Source: JAJYVT01 sp027339205 (lineage in GTDB: Bacteria > Actinomycetota > Acidimicrobiia > Acidimicrobiales > RAAP-2). From it: 23,465 nucleotides of DNA. Below, piece by piece: positions 13,185 through 22,192 of the stretch (position 1 is its first letter; each line of letters starts with the position of its first letter). The notes under the pieces were generated by a model, which had not been told where the DNA came from, made no database searches, and saw only the letters and a list, made by a program, of their open reading frames with translations. Both the position numbers and the translations under genes were made by a program. The stretch spans positions 1-23,465 of the forward strand of contig DAHWOV010000033.1 of NCBI GenBank assembly GCA_027339205.1. Direction: 5' to 3'.

Positions 13185-14957
13185 ATGCAGCTCACCGGAG
13201 CGCAAGCACTGATCAAGAGCCTCGAGACGCAGGGAGTTGAGGTCATGTTCGGCCTGCCGGGGGGCGCGATCCTCCCCGTGTACGACCCGATCCTCTCCTC
13301 GTCGATCCGCCATGTGCTCGTCCGCCACGAGCAGGGCGCGGGGCACATGGCCGAGGGGTACGCCATGGCGACCGGCCGGCCCGGGGTCGCGATCGTGACG
13401 AGCGGGCCAGGCGCGACGAACATCGTCACGGCCCTCTCCAACGCGTACATGGACTCGACCCCACTCGTCGTGATCACGGGACAGGTGCCGACCGCCGCGA
13501 TCGGCACCGACGCCTTCCAGGAGTGCGACATCACCGGTGTCACCATGGGGATCACCAAGCACAACTGGCTGGTCAAGTCGGCGCAGGAGATCCCCCAGGT
13601 CGTGGCGTCGGCATTCCATCTCGCGACGACGGGCCGGCCCGGGCCGGTGCTCGTCGACGTCCCCAAGGACGTGTCCAACGCCACGATGGAGTGGTACTGG
13701 CCAGACCGGCTCGACCTTCCCGGTTACCGAGTACCCGGTGCTCCCGACGAGGCGGACGTCGAGCGGGCCGTCGCCCTCATGGCCGAGGCGCGCCGCCCGG
13801 TGCTCTACGTCGGTGGGGGGGTGTTGAAGGCGCGTGCCGTCGATGCGCTGGCCGAGCTGGCGGAGATGACCGGGTTCCCGGTGGTGACCACGCTCATGGC
13901 GCGCGGCGCCTTCCCCGACTCGCACCCCCAGTGCCTGGGCATGCCGGGCATGCACGGCAACTACACGGCGGTTACCGCGATGCAGCGCTCGGATCTGCTC
14001 GTCGCGCTCGGTGCCCGTTTCGACGACCGGGTGACCGGTCGCGTGGACGCGTTCGCGCCGCACGCAAAGGTGGTCCATGTCGACATCGACGCCGCGGAGC
14101 TGCACAAGGTCCGCCGAGCCGACGTGGCCATCGCAGGGGACTGCAAGGTCGTCATCGACGCGCTGGTGCGGGTCGCCGCGCCGGTGTTCGCCGGGCACGA
14201 CGCACAGCCCGGTGGGCTGTCCGGCTGGTGGGACCAGCTCCGGCGCTGGCAGCGTGAGTTCCCCCTCCACTACGAGCGCGGCGAAGGGCCGCCCATCAAG
14301 CCTCAGATGGTGATCGAGGCCCTCCGGGACTCCTCGCCGCCCGACACGATCGTCGTCTCGGGGGTCGGGCAGCACCAGATGTGGGCATCGCAGTACTGGC
14401 GTTTCGACCACCCCTACACCTGGATCAACTCGGGCGGGGCGGGCACCATGGGGTTCGCCGTGCCCGCGGCGATCGGGGCGAAGGTCGGCCACCCCGAACG
14501 CACGGTGTGGGCGATCGATGGCGACGGCTGCTTCCAGATGACCGCGCAGGAGCTGGTCACCGCCGCCGCGGAGCGCATCCCGATCAAGGTCGCGATCCTC
14601 AACAACGCGTACCTCGGGATGGTGCGGCAGTGGCAGGAGATGTTCTACGGGGAGCGCTACTCCGAGGTGTACCTCTCTCCGGACCTGCCGGACTACGTGA
14701 AGTGGGCGGAGGCCATGGGGTGTGTGGGCACTCGCGCGGAGAGCCCCGAAGAGGTCGCGCCCGCGGTCGAAAAGGCGAACGCGGTCGACGACCGGCCGGT
14801 CGTGGTGGACTTCCGCACGGACGCGTTCGAGAAGGTGTTCCCGATGGTCCCTGCGGGCGCCTCCAACGACGACATCGTCCTCCATCCGGCGCACGAGGAC
14901 CGGGTCGACGCCGAGCGGCTCGCGTGGGAGCGACAGGCTGTGGAGCAGAGGCGATGA
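13185..14957 (+). CDS. ilvB: Acetolactate synthase large (catalytic) subunit
   Basis: 590-residue thiamine-diphosphate enzyme that condenses pyruvate with pyruvate or 2-ketobutyrate, the first common step of branched-chain amino acid synthesis. The catalytic glutamate is E49 in VRHEQGAGHMAEGYA. The ThDP/Mg motif GDGCFQM begins near residue 446 and ends with the NN of ILNNAYLGMVRQWQ. The FAD/central domain lies between (about 190-340). ATG 13185 is preceded by an agaaggga site and starts the family's normal N-terminus. The gene follows the leader peptide/attenuator region and overlaps ilvN by four bases, so both subunits are made together. Confidence 0.97.
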   Translation: MQLTGAQALIKSLETQGVEVMFGLPGGAILPVYDPILSSSIRHVLVRHEQGAGHMAEGYAMATGRPGVAIVTSGPGATNIVTALSNAYMDSTPLVVITGQVPTAAIGTDAFQECDITGVTMGITKHNWLVKSAQEIPQVVASAFHLATTGRPGPVLVDVPKDVSNATMEWYWPDRLDLPGYRVPGAPDEADVERAVALMAEARRPVLYVGGGVLKARAVDALAELAEMTGFPVVTTLMARGAFPDSHPQCLGMPGMHGNYTAVTAMQRSDLLVALGARFDDRVTGRVDAFAPHAKVVHVDIDAAELHKVRRADVAIAGDCKVVIDALVRVAAPVFAGHDAQPGGLSGWWDQLRRWQREFPLHYERGEGPPIKPQMVIEALRDSSPPDTIVVSGVGQHQMWASQYWRFDHPYTWINSGGAGTMGFAVPAAIGAKVGHPERTVWAIDGDGCFQMTAQELVTAAAERIPIKVAILNNAYLGMVRQWQEMFYGERYSEVYLSPDLPDYVKWAEAMGCVGTRAESPEEVAPAVEKANAVDDRPVVVDFRTDAFEKVFPMVPAGASNDDIVLHPAHEDRVDAERLAWERQAVEQRR

Positions 14958-15526
14958 GCACCCAGGACACGAGCACGGCAACGGTGCAGGGTGATCGGCA
15001 TCACATCCTCACCGTGCTCGTTGAGAACAAAGCGGGCGTGCTCGCTCGGGTGGCCGGGCTCTTCTCGCGTCGCGGCTACAACATCTTCTCCCTCGCGGTC
15101 GCGCCGACCGACGACGACCGCTTCAGCCGCATCACGGTCGTCGTCGACGTGGAGTCGGCGCCGCTCGAGCAGATCATCAACCAGCTTGACAAGCTCATCA
15201 ACGTCGTCGCAATCTCCGAGCTCGCTCCCGCGTCCGCCGTCCAGCGCGAGCTGCTCCTCGCCACGGTGGTCGCCACGCCGTCGGAGCGCTCTCAAGTGAT
15301 CCAGCTTGTCGGGGTCTTCGGCGGAGAGGTCGTCGACGTGGGCGCCGACCGCCTCAGCGTGATGCTCGCGGGCCCCCCCGACAAGCTCGACGGGTTCGAG
15401 GCGTTGCTCGAGACCTACGAGGTGCTGGACCTCCAGCGGACCGGACGGGTCGCCCTCCCCAAGATCGACGTGCCGCTGCCCGCGCGCCGGCGGCTCGCCT
15501 CGGTCAGTTCCGACACGGCCCGCTGA
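14954..15526 (+). CDS. ilvN: Acetolactate synthase small (regulatory) subunit
   Basis: 190-residue regulatory subunit that activates IlvB and gives feedback inhibition by valine. An N-terminal ACT domain starts with HHILTVLVENKAGVLARVAGLFSRRGYNI (key pattern ENKAGVLARV...RRGYNI, residues about 17-45) and is followed by a second ferredoxin-like domain from about residue 95. ATG 14954 overlaps the ilvB stop (ATGA); an upstream reading-frame extension runs inside ilvB and is not used. Length is slightly above the usual 160-175 because of short charged ends. Confidence 0.96.
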   Translation: MSTQDTSTATVQGDRHHILTVLVENKAGVLARVAGLFSRRGYNIFSLAVAPTDDDRFSRITVVVDVESAPLEQIINQLDKLINVVAISELAPASAVQRELLLATVVATPSERSQVIQLVGVFGGEVVDVGADRLSVMLAGPPDKLDGFEALLETYEVLDLQRTGRVALPKIDVPLPARRRLASVSSDTAR

Positions 15527-15555
15527 CGGCAAGGCTGGTCTGCCGCAGCCATTGG

Positions 15556-15670
15556 ACGATCCAACCACGACGATCCGAACCACGACGATCCAAACCACGA
15601 CGATCCGAACCACGACGACCCAACCACGACGATCCAAACCACGACGACCCAACCACGACGATCCGAACCA
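15556..15670. repeat. 14/15-bp tandem repeat, 8 copies, between ilvN and ilvC
   Basis: Units of acgatccaaaccacg type, five of 14 or 15 bp with nn variants, start at 15556, 15570, 15585, 15600, 15615, 15629, 15644 and 15658. Two alternating lengths show slippage at the a-run. The array fills most of the 166-bp gap and ends 22 bp before the ilvC start, next to the gaaagga ribosome binding site. The plus-strand frame through it is open into ilvC, but mixed unit lengths and the strong downstream site argue that it is not translated. Confidence 0.92.
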
Positions 15671-15692
15671 AGCCGAAAGGAGCGCCTCTTCG

Positions 15693-16718
<1,026 letters not shown>

Positions 16719-16721
16719 GGC

Positions 16722-16755
16722 GGCCGGGCCAGCGGGGCGGCCGAGCGGCCCGGCC
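16722..16755 (+). terminator. GC-rich hairpin after ilvC, possible terminator
   Basis: ggccgggcc (16722-16730) pairs perfectly with ggcccggcc (16747-16755) around a 16-base loop, 4 bases after the ilvC stop. There is no U-run. The converging gene on the other strand makes a terminator useful here. Confidence 0.5.
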
Positions 16756-16790
16756 AGCCAGGGCGGGCGGCCGAGGCGGCCGGCCAGCCA
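16739..16790. repeat. Imperfect 22-bp direct repeat (30-bp period) after ilvC
   Basis: The 22-mers at 16739-16760 and 16769-16790 both start ggccgag and end ggccagcca, separated by gggcgggc. They overlap the 3' arm of the hairpin. The rest of this 311-bp convergent gap (16791-16980) contains nothing I can identify. Confidence 0.65.
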
Positions 16791-16980
16791 GCCAAGACAA
16801 GGGCAGCATCGCCTCCCCGACCGGGAAAGGACGCTGCCGCCCGGGCCGGCCGGCGCCAGTGCCGCTTCTGAGCGGAGCCGAGCCGCCAAGCCGCGAGGCG
16901 CCGCGTCGAGCCCCGCTCTCTCGAATGTCCCGGAGGGGGAGTCCCAGATGGGGTTCGGCCATGATCAAACTGCGCTTCGA

Positions 16981-17027
16981 TCCCGCCATCCCGCCATCCC
17001 GCCATCCCGCCATCCCGCCATCCCGCC
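16981..17027. repeat. 8-bp tandem repeat, nearly 6 copies, just past the membrane-protein stop
   Basis: The unit tcccgcca is repeated five times exactly plus 7 more bases. It ends 2 bp from the stop codon of the minus-strand YihY-like gene (17030-17032), so any unit change is outside the coding sequence. Confidence 0.93.
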
Positions 17028-17029
17028 GG

Positions 17030-18100
17030 TCATCCCTCCCAACTGCCGGGGCTCGCCCGGTCGTCGGGGACCCGGCGCTCGGTGCCCACGAGGTCCGGAT
17101 CGAGCTGGCGCCCGGCCGCCAGGTACTCGGCCTGGGACATGGGGCGCCCGCGCACGCGCGTGATCACCTCCTGCTCCGGACGGCGCTGGTTCTTGATGGC
17201 CTGGAGCGCGACTGTGCGCTGGTCCGCCTCGGTGAGCGGAGGCTGCACCATCCCGCGCGGCCACAATCTCCGCGCGATCACGGTGTTGAGCTCGGCGGCG
17301 TAGATCGTCACCTCCGAGCCGATGTAGAGCCACGCGAGCAGGCCGAGCACGATGCCGAACATCCCGTACACCGCATTGTCGTCACGGAGGTAGTGGCCCA
17401 CGACGTAACCCCCCGCCGCTTGCAGCACCGTCCACGTCACCCCGCCGAAGGCCGCACCGGGCAGGAGCTGGCGCGTCCCGACCTGCTTGGGGGTCAGCAC
17501 CCTGAACGCGACGGCGTAGAGCCCGACGTTCACCACGCCGGCGGCGACCTCGGCGGCGACTCCCAACCAGAAGTCGTGCTTTCCGAAGGTCCCGAAGCTC
17601 GCGAGGAAGGTGGTCACGAGCACCCCGACACCGAGCACGGCGAGGAAGAGCAGGCTCCGCGCCATCCTGGAGACGTAATTGGGCCGGACCGCGCCGGGGA
17701 TGCTCCACACCTGCGCCATGGCGTACAAGCCGGTGCCGGCCAGGCCCGTCGCGCCGTAGGCGAGGCCGAGGAGCCCGACGGCGAGCCCGAACGCCGAATT
17801 GCGGCGCATCACGTGGATGTTCTTGGCGAGCTCCCTGCCGACGATGGGGAACTCCCCGAAGGCGGAGTGCAGCACCGCGTGGCGCGCCGAGGGCTGCCCG
17901 GACAGCACGAGGGCGAGAACGGTCTCGAGCAGGAGGAGGAGCGGGAAGATCGTGGTGAAGAGCGCGTAGGTCAGCTGGACGGCGAGCGAACCGGCGTTGT
18001 CGTTGCCGAACTTCTTGACCACGCTGAAGACGAACCCCGGTACCCGGTGGGACTGCTGGAAGGCGTCGACTTGCCGGATGGCTCGCTCCAACGGGTTCAT
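17030..18100 (-). CDS. YihY/BrkB-like integral membrane protein
   Basis: 356-residue protein with about six membrane helices (approximately 37-60, 93-118, 137-160, 172-196, 207-230, 240-262), an N-terminal cytoplasmic amphipathic helix and a hydrophilic C-terminal tail of about 85 residues rich in Arg and Asp. The fold order and motifs such as GSLAVQLTYALFTTIFPLLL, GLAGTGLYAMAQVW and YGMFGIVLGLLAWLYIGSEV (last helix) match the YihY/UPF0761 family, once misnamed ribonuclease BN. Its molecular role is not established. ATG 18100 with ggagcgacgcag upstream is preferred over a GTG at 18127. It lies 48 bp downstream of serC on the same strand and may be co-transcribed. Confidence 0.88.
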   Translation of the reverse strand: MNPLERAIRQVDAFQQSHRVPGFVFSVVKKFGNDNAGSLAVQLTYALFTTIFPLLLLLETVLALVLSGQPSARHAVLHSAFGEFPIVGRELAKNIHVMRRNSAFGLAVGLLGLAYGATGLAGTGLYAMAQVWSIPGAVRPNYVSRMARSLLFLAVLGVGVLVTTFLASFGTFGKHDFWLGVAAEVAAGVVNVGLYAVAFRVLTPKQVGTRQLLPGAAFGGVTWTVLQAAGGYVVGHYLRDDNAVYGMFGIVLGLLAWLYIGSEVTIYAAELNTVIARRLWPRGMVQPPLTEADQRTVALQAIKNQRRPEQEVITRVRGRPMSQAEYLAAGRQLDPDLVGTERRVPDDRASPGSWEG

Positions 18101-18148
18101 CTGCGTCGCTCCACGGCGTCGATCCACGTCGTCCGGTGCGTCGGGCCG

Positions 18149-19288
18149 TCAGGCGGCGAGCGCTCCGACGACGTGGGTGATCGATGCGCAGAGCGCAGCA
18201 ACGTCCTCGGGGTCGATCGACGGGAACATCGCGATCCGCAACTGGTTCCTGCCGAGCTTGCGGTAGGGCTCGGTGTCCACGATCCCGTTCCTCCGCAGCA
18301 CGCCGGCGACGGTGGCCGCGTCGACCCCGTCGACGAAGTCGATCGTGCCGACGACGTGGCTCCGGTCGCGCGGTGTCTCGACGAAGGGCCTCGCAAAGCC
18401 CGAGCCCTCCGCCCACGTGTAGAGGATCTCTGCGGACCGGTCGCAGCGCGTGGCTGCCCACTCGAGCCCGCCCTGGCCGAGCATCCAGTCGAGCTGCGCC
18501 GCGAGCAGAGACAGGGTGACCAGCGCCGGGGTGTTGTAGGTCTGGTCGAGCCGCGAGTTGTCGAGCGCGATCTTGAGGTCGAGGAACGGCGGCACCCAGC
18601 GGCCGCTCGCCGAGATCCGCTCGATCCGCTCCACGGCGGCGGGGGAGCAGCAGGCGACCCACAGCCCGCCGTCCGCCCCGAAGCACTTCTGGGGGGCGAA
18701 GTAGTACACGTCGAACTCGTCGGGATCGACCCGCAGCCCGCCGGCCGCCGAGGTGGCGTCCACCGCGACGATCCCCTCGGCGAGGCCGTGGGCTCCCGAG
18801 GGCCTGCGCACCTGCGTCGCGACGCCCGTCGACGTCTCGTTGTGGGTCAGGGCGTAGAGGTCGACCGCCGGGTCGGCGACCGAGTGCGGGCGGGTGCCGG
18901 CCGGTGACTCGATGACCTCGGGGTCCTTCAGGTGCGGCGCGGCCCGTACGGCGGCCGCGAACTTCTGGGAGAACTCCCCGAAGACCAGGTGCTGGCTCTG
19001 GGCCTCGATCAGGCCGAAGACCGCTGCGTCCCAAAATGCGGTCGTCCCCCCGTTTCCGAGGACCACCTCGTAGCCCTCCGGGAGGGAGAGGAGCGTCCCG
19101 AGGCCCTCGCGGATCCTCCCGACGACCGCCTTCACCGGGCGCTGGCGGTGGCTCGTCCCGAGGTAGGCCGTGTCGGCCAGCCGCCGGACGTGGTCCTTTT
19201 TGATCTTCGAGGGGCCTGATCCGAAGCGGCCGTCGGCGGGGAGCAGGGACGCGGGGATGACGATGGCTGACGGGTCGCGCGAGGTCAC
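18149..19288 (-). CDS. serC: Phosphoserine aminotransferase (mycobacterial type)
   Basis: 379-residue fold-type I PLP enzyme that converts 3-phosphohydroxypyruvate and glutamate to phosphoserine. The Schiff-base lysine is K201 in YYFAPQKCFGADGG, preceded by VAVDATSAAGG. N-terminal DGRFGSGPSKI and GTSHRQ are typical of SerC, and the overall sequence resembles the actinobacterial subtype more than the E. coli one. The GTG at 19288 is the first good start; no Shine-Dalgarno is evident. Its start codon is only 9 bp from the divergent aminotransferase start, so the promoters must overlap each other or lie inside the opposite gene. serA lies 1.3 kb away on the other strand. Confidence 0.95.
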   Translation of the reverse strand: MTSRDPSAIVIPASLLPADGRFGSGPSKIKKDHVRRLADTAYLGTSHRQRPVKAVVGRIREGLGTLLSLPEGYEVVLGNGGTTAFWDAAVFGLIEAQSQHLVFGEFSQKFAAAVRAAPHLKDPEVIESPAGTRPHSVADPAVDLYALTHNETSTGVATQVRRPSGAHGLAEGIVAVDATSAAGGLRVDPDEFDVYYFAPQKCFGADGGLWVACCSPAAVERIERISASGRWVPPFLDLKIALDNSRLDQTYNTPALVTLSLLAAQLDWMLGQGGLEWAATRCDRSAEILYTWAEGSGFARPFVETPRDRSHVVGTIDFVDGVDAATVAGVLRRNGIVDTEPYRKLGRNQLRIAMFPSIDPEDVAALCASITHVVGALAA

Positions 19289-19297
19289 TGTGAGATC

Positions 19298-20525
19298 ATG
19301 TCATCCGTGACCACCGGCACCCGAACCGCCAGGATCTCCGCGCGGGCCGCGGGGGTGACGCCGTCTGCGACCCTCACGATCGATGCCAAGGCGAAGGCGC
19401 TGCAGGCCGCGGGAGAGCGGGTGATCGGGTTTGGGGCGGGGGAGCCGGACTTCCCGACGCCCCCCCCACGTGGTCGAAGCGGCCGTCGCGGCGTGCCGGG
19501 ACCCCCGAGCGCACAAGTACACGCCGACGCCGGGACTGCCCGAGCTGCGCGCGGCGATCGCCGACAAGACGCGCCGGGACTCCGGCTACGACGTGTCCCC
19601 CCAGCAGGTCATCGTCACCAACGGCGGGAAGCAGGCGGTCTCGAACGCGTTCACCGTGCTCTGCGACCCCGGAGACGAGGTGCTCGTCTGCGCGCCGTAC
19701 TGGACGACCTACCCCGAGGCCATCGCCCTGGCAGGCGGCACGCCCGTCGTCGTGCACGCCGGTGCCGACCAGGGGTTCCGGGTGACCGTCGCCCAGCTCG
19801 AGGCGGCGGCCACCGACCGGACCACGGCGCTCCTGTTCGTGTCGCCGTCGAACCCGACCGGCGCCGTCTACCCCCGGGCCGAGATCGAGGCGATCGGGCG
19901 GTGGGCGGCCGAGCGCGGGATCTGGGTCGTGACCGACGAGATCTATGAGCACCTGGTGTACGGCGGCGCGGAGCAGCACTCGATGCCGGTGGTCGTGCCC
20001 GAGCTGGCGGACCGCTGCATCGTGGTGAACGGCGTGGCGAAGACGTACGCCATGACCGGCTGGCGGGTGGGCTGGATGATCGGCCCGGTCGACGCCGTGA
20101 TCGCCGCGACCAACGTCCAGTCGCACGAGACCTCCAATGTGGCCAACGTCTCCCAGCGGGCCGCCCTGGCCGCCGTCGGAGGCGACCTGGCGGACGTGGC
20201 CGCGATGCGCGAGGCGTTCGACCGGCGCCGCAAGACGATGCTCGAGCTGGTGCGCGCCATGCCCGGCGTCACCTGTGAGGAGCCCCGTGGCGCCTTCTAC
20301 GCCTTCCCCAACGTCGAGGGCGTCCTCGGCCGCGAGCTGCGGGGGTCCATCCCGCGCACGAGCGAGGAGCTGGCCACCCTGTGCATCGACGAGGCGAAGG
20401 TGGCGGTCGTGCCCGGCGAGGCGTTCGGCGCCCCGGGGTACGTCCGGCTCTCCTACGCCCTCGCCGACGACGCCATGATCGAGGGTCTGACCCGCTTGGG
20501 CGACCTCTTCGCCGAGGCGTTCTGA
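19298..20525 (+). pseudogene. Aspartate aminotransferase-like PLP enzyme, frameshifted at a C8 run
   Basis: Two overlapping frames make one aminotransferase of about 408 residues. The first (from ATG 19298) gives the N-terminus up to GAGEPDFPTP; the second resumes with PHVVEAAVAACRDP and runs to TGA 20525. The join is at a run of eight C (19460-19467); seven would restore one frame, as needed to read PTPPHVVEAA. The core has YTPTPGLPELR, NGGKQAV, the NPTG motif (SPSNPTGAVY), DEIYEHLVY and the PLP lysine in NGVAKTYAMTGWRVGW (codon 20040). This belongs to the class I alpha/gamma family, catalysing transfer between aspartate, or another amino acid, and 2-oxoglutarate. Everything outside the C-run looks intact, so a sequencing error, a slippage-prone on/off site, or true loss are all possible. 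GTG 19307 is an alternative start. Confidence 0.82.
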
Positions 20526-20560
20526 CCCGACCGCTGCACGCCGCGCCTTCCGGGCGCCGG

Positions 20561-20566
20561 TAGCGT
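20561..20566 (+). promoter_or_regulatory. Likely -10 box of serA (leaderless transcript)
   Basis: The hexamer tagcgt fits TANNNT and is followed after 6 bases by the serA ATG, with no Shine-Dalgarno between the upstream stop and the start. The same geometry is seen at the hydrolase gene. Confidence 0.5.
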
Positions 20567-20572
20567 TGCGCG

Positions 20573-22138
20573 ATGGCACGCGTACTGGTCACCGAGAAGA
20601 TCGCCGTGGGTGGGCTGGACCTGCTCGCCGAAGCCGGCCACACGGTGGACGTCCAAGAGGGGCTGAGCCCCGAGGCGCTGCTCGAGGCCGTGCCGGGTGC
20701 CCAGGCCCTGGTCATCCGCTCGGCGACCAAGGTGACTGCCGAGGTGCTGGCGGCCGGGTCCGACCTCGTGGTCGTGGGCCGGGCCGGGGTCGGGGTCGAC
20801 AACGTGGACGTGGCCGCCGCCACGGCACGGGGCGTCATGGTCGTCAACGCCCCGGCCTCGAACACGATCTCGGTGGCGGAGCAGGCCATGGGCTTGCTCC
20901 TCGCCCAGGCCCGGAACATCCCCCAGGCCCACGCCGCGCTCACCGCCGGCCGGTGGGAGCGCTCCAAGTGGGAGGGGGTCGAGCTCTACGGCAAGGTGCT
21001 CGGCATCGTGGGCCTGGGCCGGGCCGGCTCGCTGGTGGCTCAGCGGGCCGCCGCCTTCGGGATGAAGCTCCTCGGCTTCGACCCCTACGTCTCGGCCGAT
21101 CGGGCCCGGGCGATGGGGGTGGAGCTGCGGTCGCTCGACGAGCTCTTTGCCGAGGCGGACTTCGTGACCATCCACACCCCGAAGACCCCGGAGACCGCCG
21201 GCCTCGTGGGCCGGGACCTCCTGGCCAAGGCCAAGCCCGGGATCCGGATCGTCAACACGGCCCGGGGTGGCATCGTGGACGAGGAGGCGCTGGCCGACGC
21301 CGTCCGCAGCGGGACCGTCGGCGGGGCGGCCCTCGACGTGTTCGCGGCCGAGCCGCTGACCTCCTCGCCGCTCTTCGAGCTGAGCCAGGTGGTGGTCACG
21401 CCGCACCTGGGGGCGTCGACGGAGGAGGCGCAGGACAAGGCCGGGGTCACCATCGCCGAGCAGGTGCTCCTGGCGCTGGCGGGGGACTTCGTCCCCTTCG
21501 CCGTCAACGTGGCCGCCACCGAGGTCTCCGAGACGGTGCGGCCCTTCATGGGCCTGGCGGAGCAGCTCGGGCGGTTTTTCGCCTGCCTGCACGACGGCAC
21601 CCCCGACCGCCTCGACGTCGAGTACCGCGGCGAGCTGGCGTCGAACCCGACCGGCATCCTCACCCTCTCCGTGCTGAAGGGGCTGTTCGCCGCCACCACC
21701 GAGGACCCGGTGTCCTACGTGAACGCCCCGGCGCTGGCCGAGTCCCGGGGCCTGTCGGTCCAGGAGATCTCGGCCTCCGCCTCGCCCCAGTACAAGAGCC
21801 TGGTGACGCTGCGCTCGGGCACCCACATGGTGGCGGGGACCCTGGCCGGCGCCCGTACCGAGCCCCGGGTGGTGCTGGTGGACAACCACACCGTGGAGGT
21901 GCCACCGGCGGACCACATGCTGGTGGTGCACAACGACGACCGGCCCGGCATGATCGGCGTCGTGGGCACCGCCCTCGGCGATGCCGGGATCTCCATCTCC
22001 TCCATGGCCGTGGGCCCGAGCGAGGAAGGGCACACCGCCCTCATGGTGCTCTCCACCTCCGAGGCGGCGTCGACGGAGCTGGTGGACCGGTTGCGGCGCA
22101 CCGACGGGATCCTCGGCATCCATCTGGTCAGCCTGTAG
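20573..22138 (+). CDS. serA: D-3-phosphoglycerate dehydrogenase (long form with ACT domain)
   Basis: 521-residue enzyme catalysing the first step of serine synthesis, oxidation of 3-phosphoglycerate with NAD. The NAD site GLGRAG is at 147-152 and the acidic residue D170 follows strand 2. Catalytic residues R231 (NTARGGIVD), E260 and H278 (TPHLGAST) match the family. Residues about 310-440 form the extra allosteric substrate-binding domain and the C-terminal 75 residues an ACT domain (MLVVHNDDRPGMIGVVGTAL) that senses serine in this type. The three-domain plan and length agree with the mycobacterial enzyme. The start is ATG 20573, 47 bp after the aminotransferase, with its own -10 box. With serC nearby, only serB of the serine pathway is missing from the window. 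Confidence 0.97.
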   Translation: MARVLVTEKIAVGGLDLLAEAGHTVDVQEGLSPEALLEAVPGAQALVIRSATKVTAEVLAAGSDLVVVGRAGVGVDNVDVAAATARGVMVVNAPASNTISVAEQAMGLLLAQARNIPQAHAALTAGRWERSKWEGVELYGKVLGIVGLGRAGSLVAQRAAAFGMKLLGFDPYVSADRARAMGVELRSLDELFAEADFVTIHTPKTPETAGLVGRDLLAKAKPGIRIVNTARGGIVDEEALADAVRSGTVGGAALDVFAAEPLTSSPLFELSQVVVTPHLGASTEEAQDKAGVTIAEQVLLALAGDFVPFAVNVAATEVSETVRPFMGLAEQLGRFFACLHDGTPDRLDVEYRGELASNPTGILTLSVLKGLFAATTEDPVSYVNAPALAESRGLSVQEISASASPQYKSLVTLRSGTHMVAGTLAGARTEPRVVLVDNHTVEVPPADHMLVVHNDDRPGMIGVVGTALGDAGISISSMAVGPSEEGHTALMVLSTSEAASTELVDRLRRTDGILGIHLVSL

Positions 22139-22192
22139 GCGGGCTGCCTGGTGCGGCCGGTGACCGGGCGGCGGCATGGGCGGCGGGGCGGC

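Noticed and set aside
11419..14981. Long antisense open frames (588 and 615 codons) over ilvD, the leader region and ilvB
   Set aside because: They are mirror frames of strongly conserved enzymes and have no recognisable domains.
15552..15692. N-terminal extension of ilvC through the tandem array
   Set aside because: KARI proteins begin at the MYYESD region; a good ribosome binding site precedes ATG 15693, and mixed 14/15-bp units are unlikely to be maintained in a translated region.
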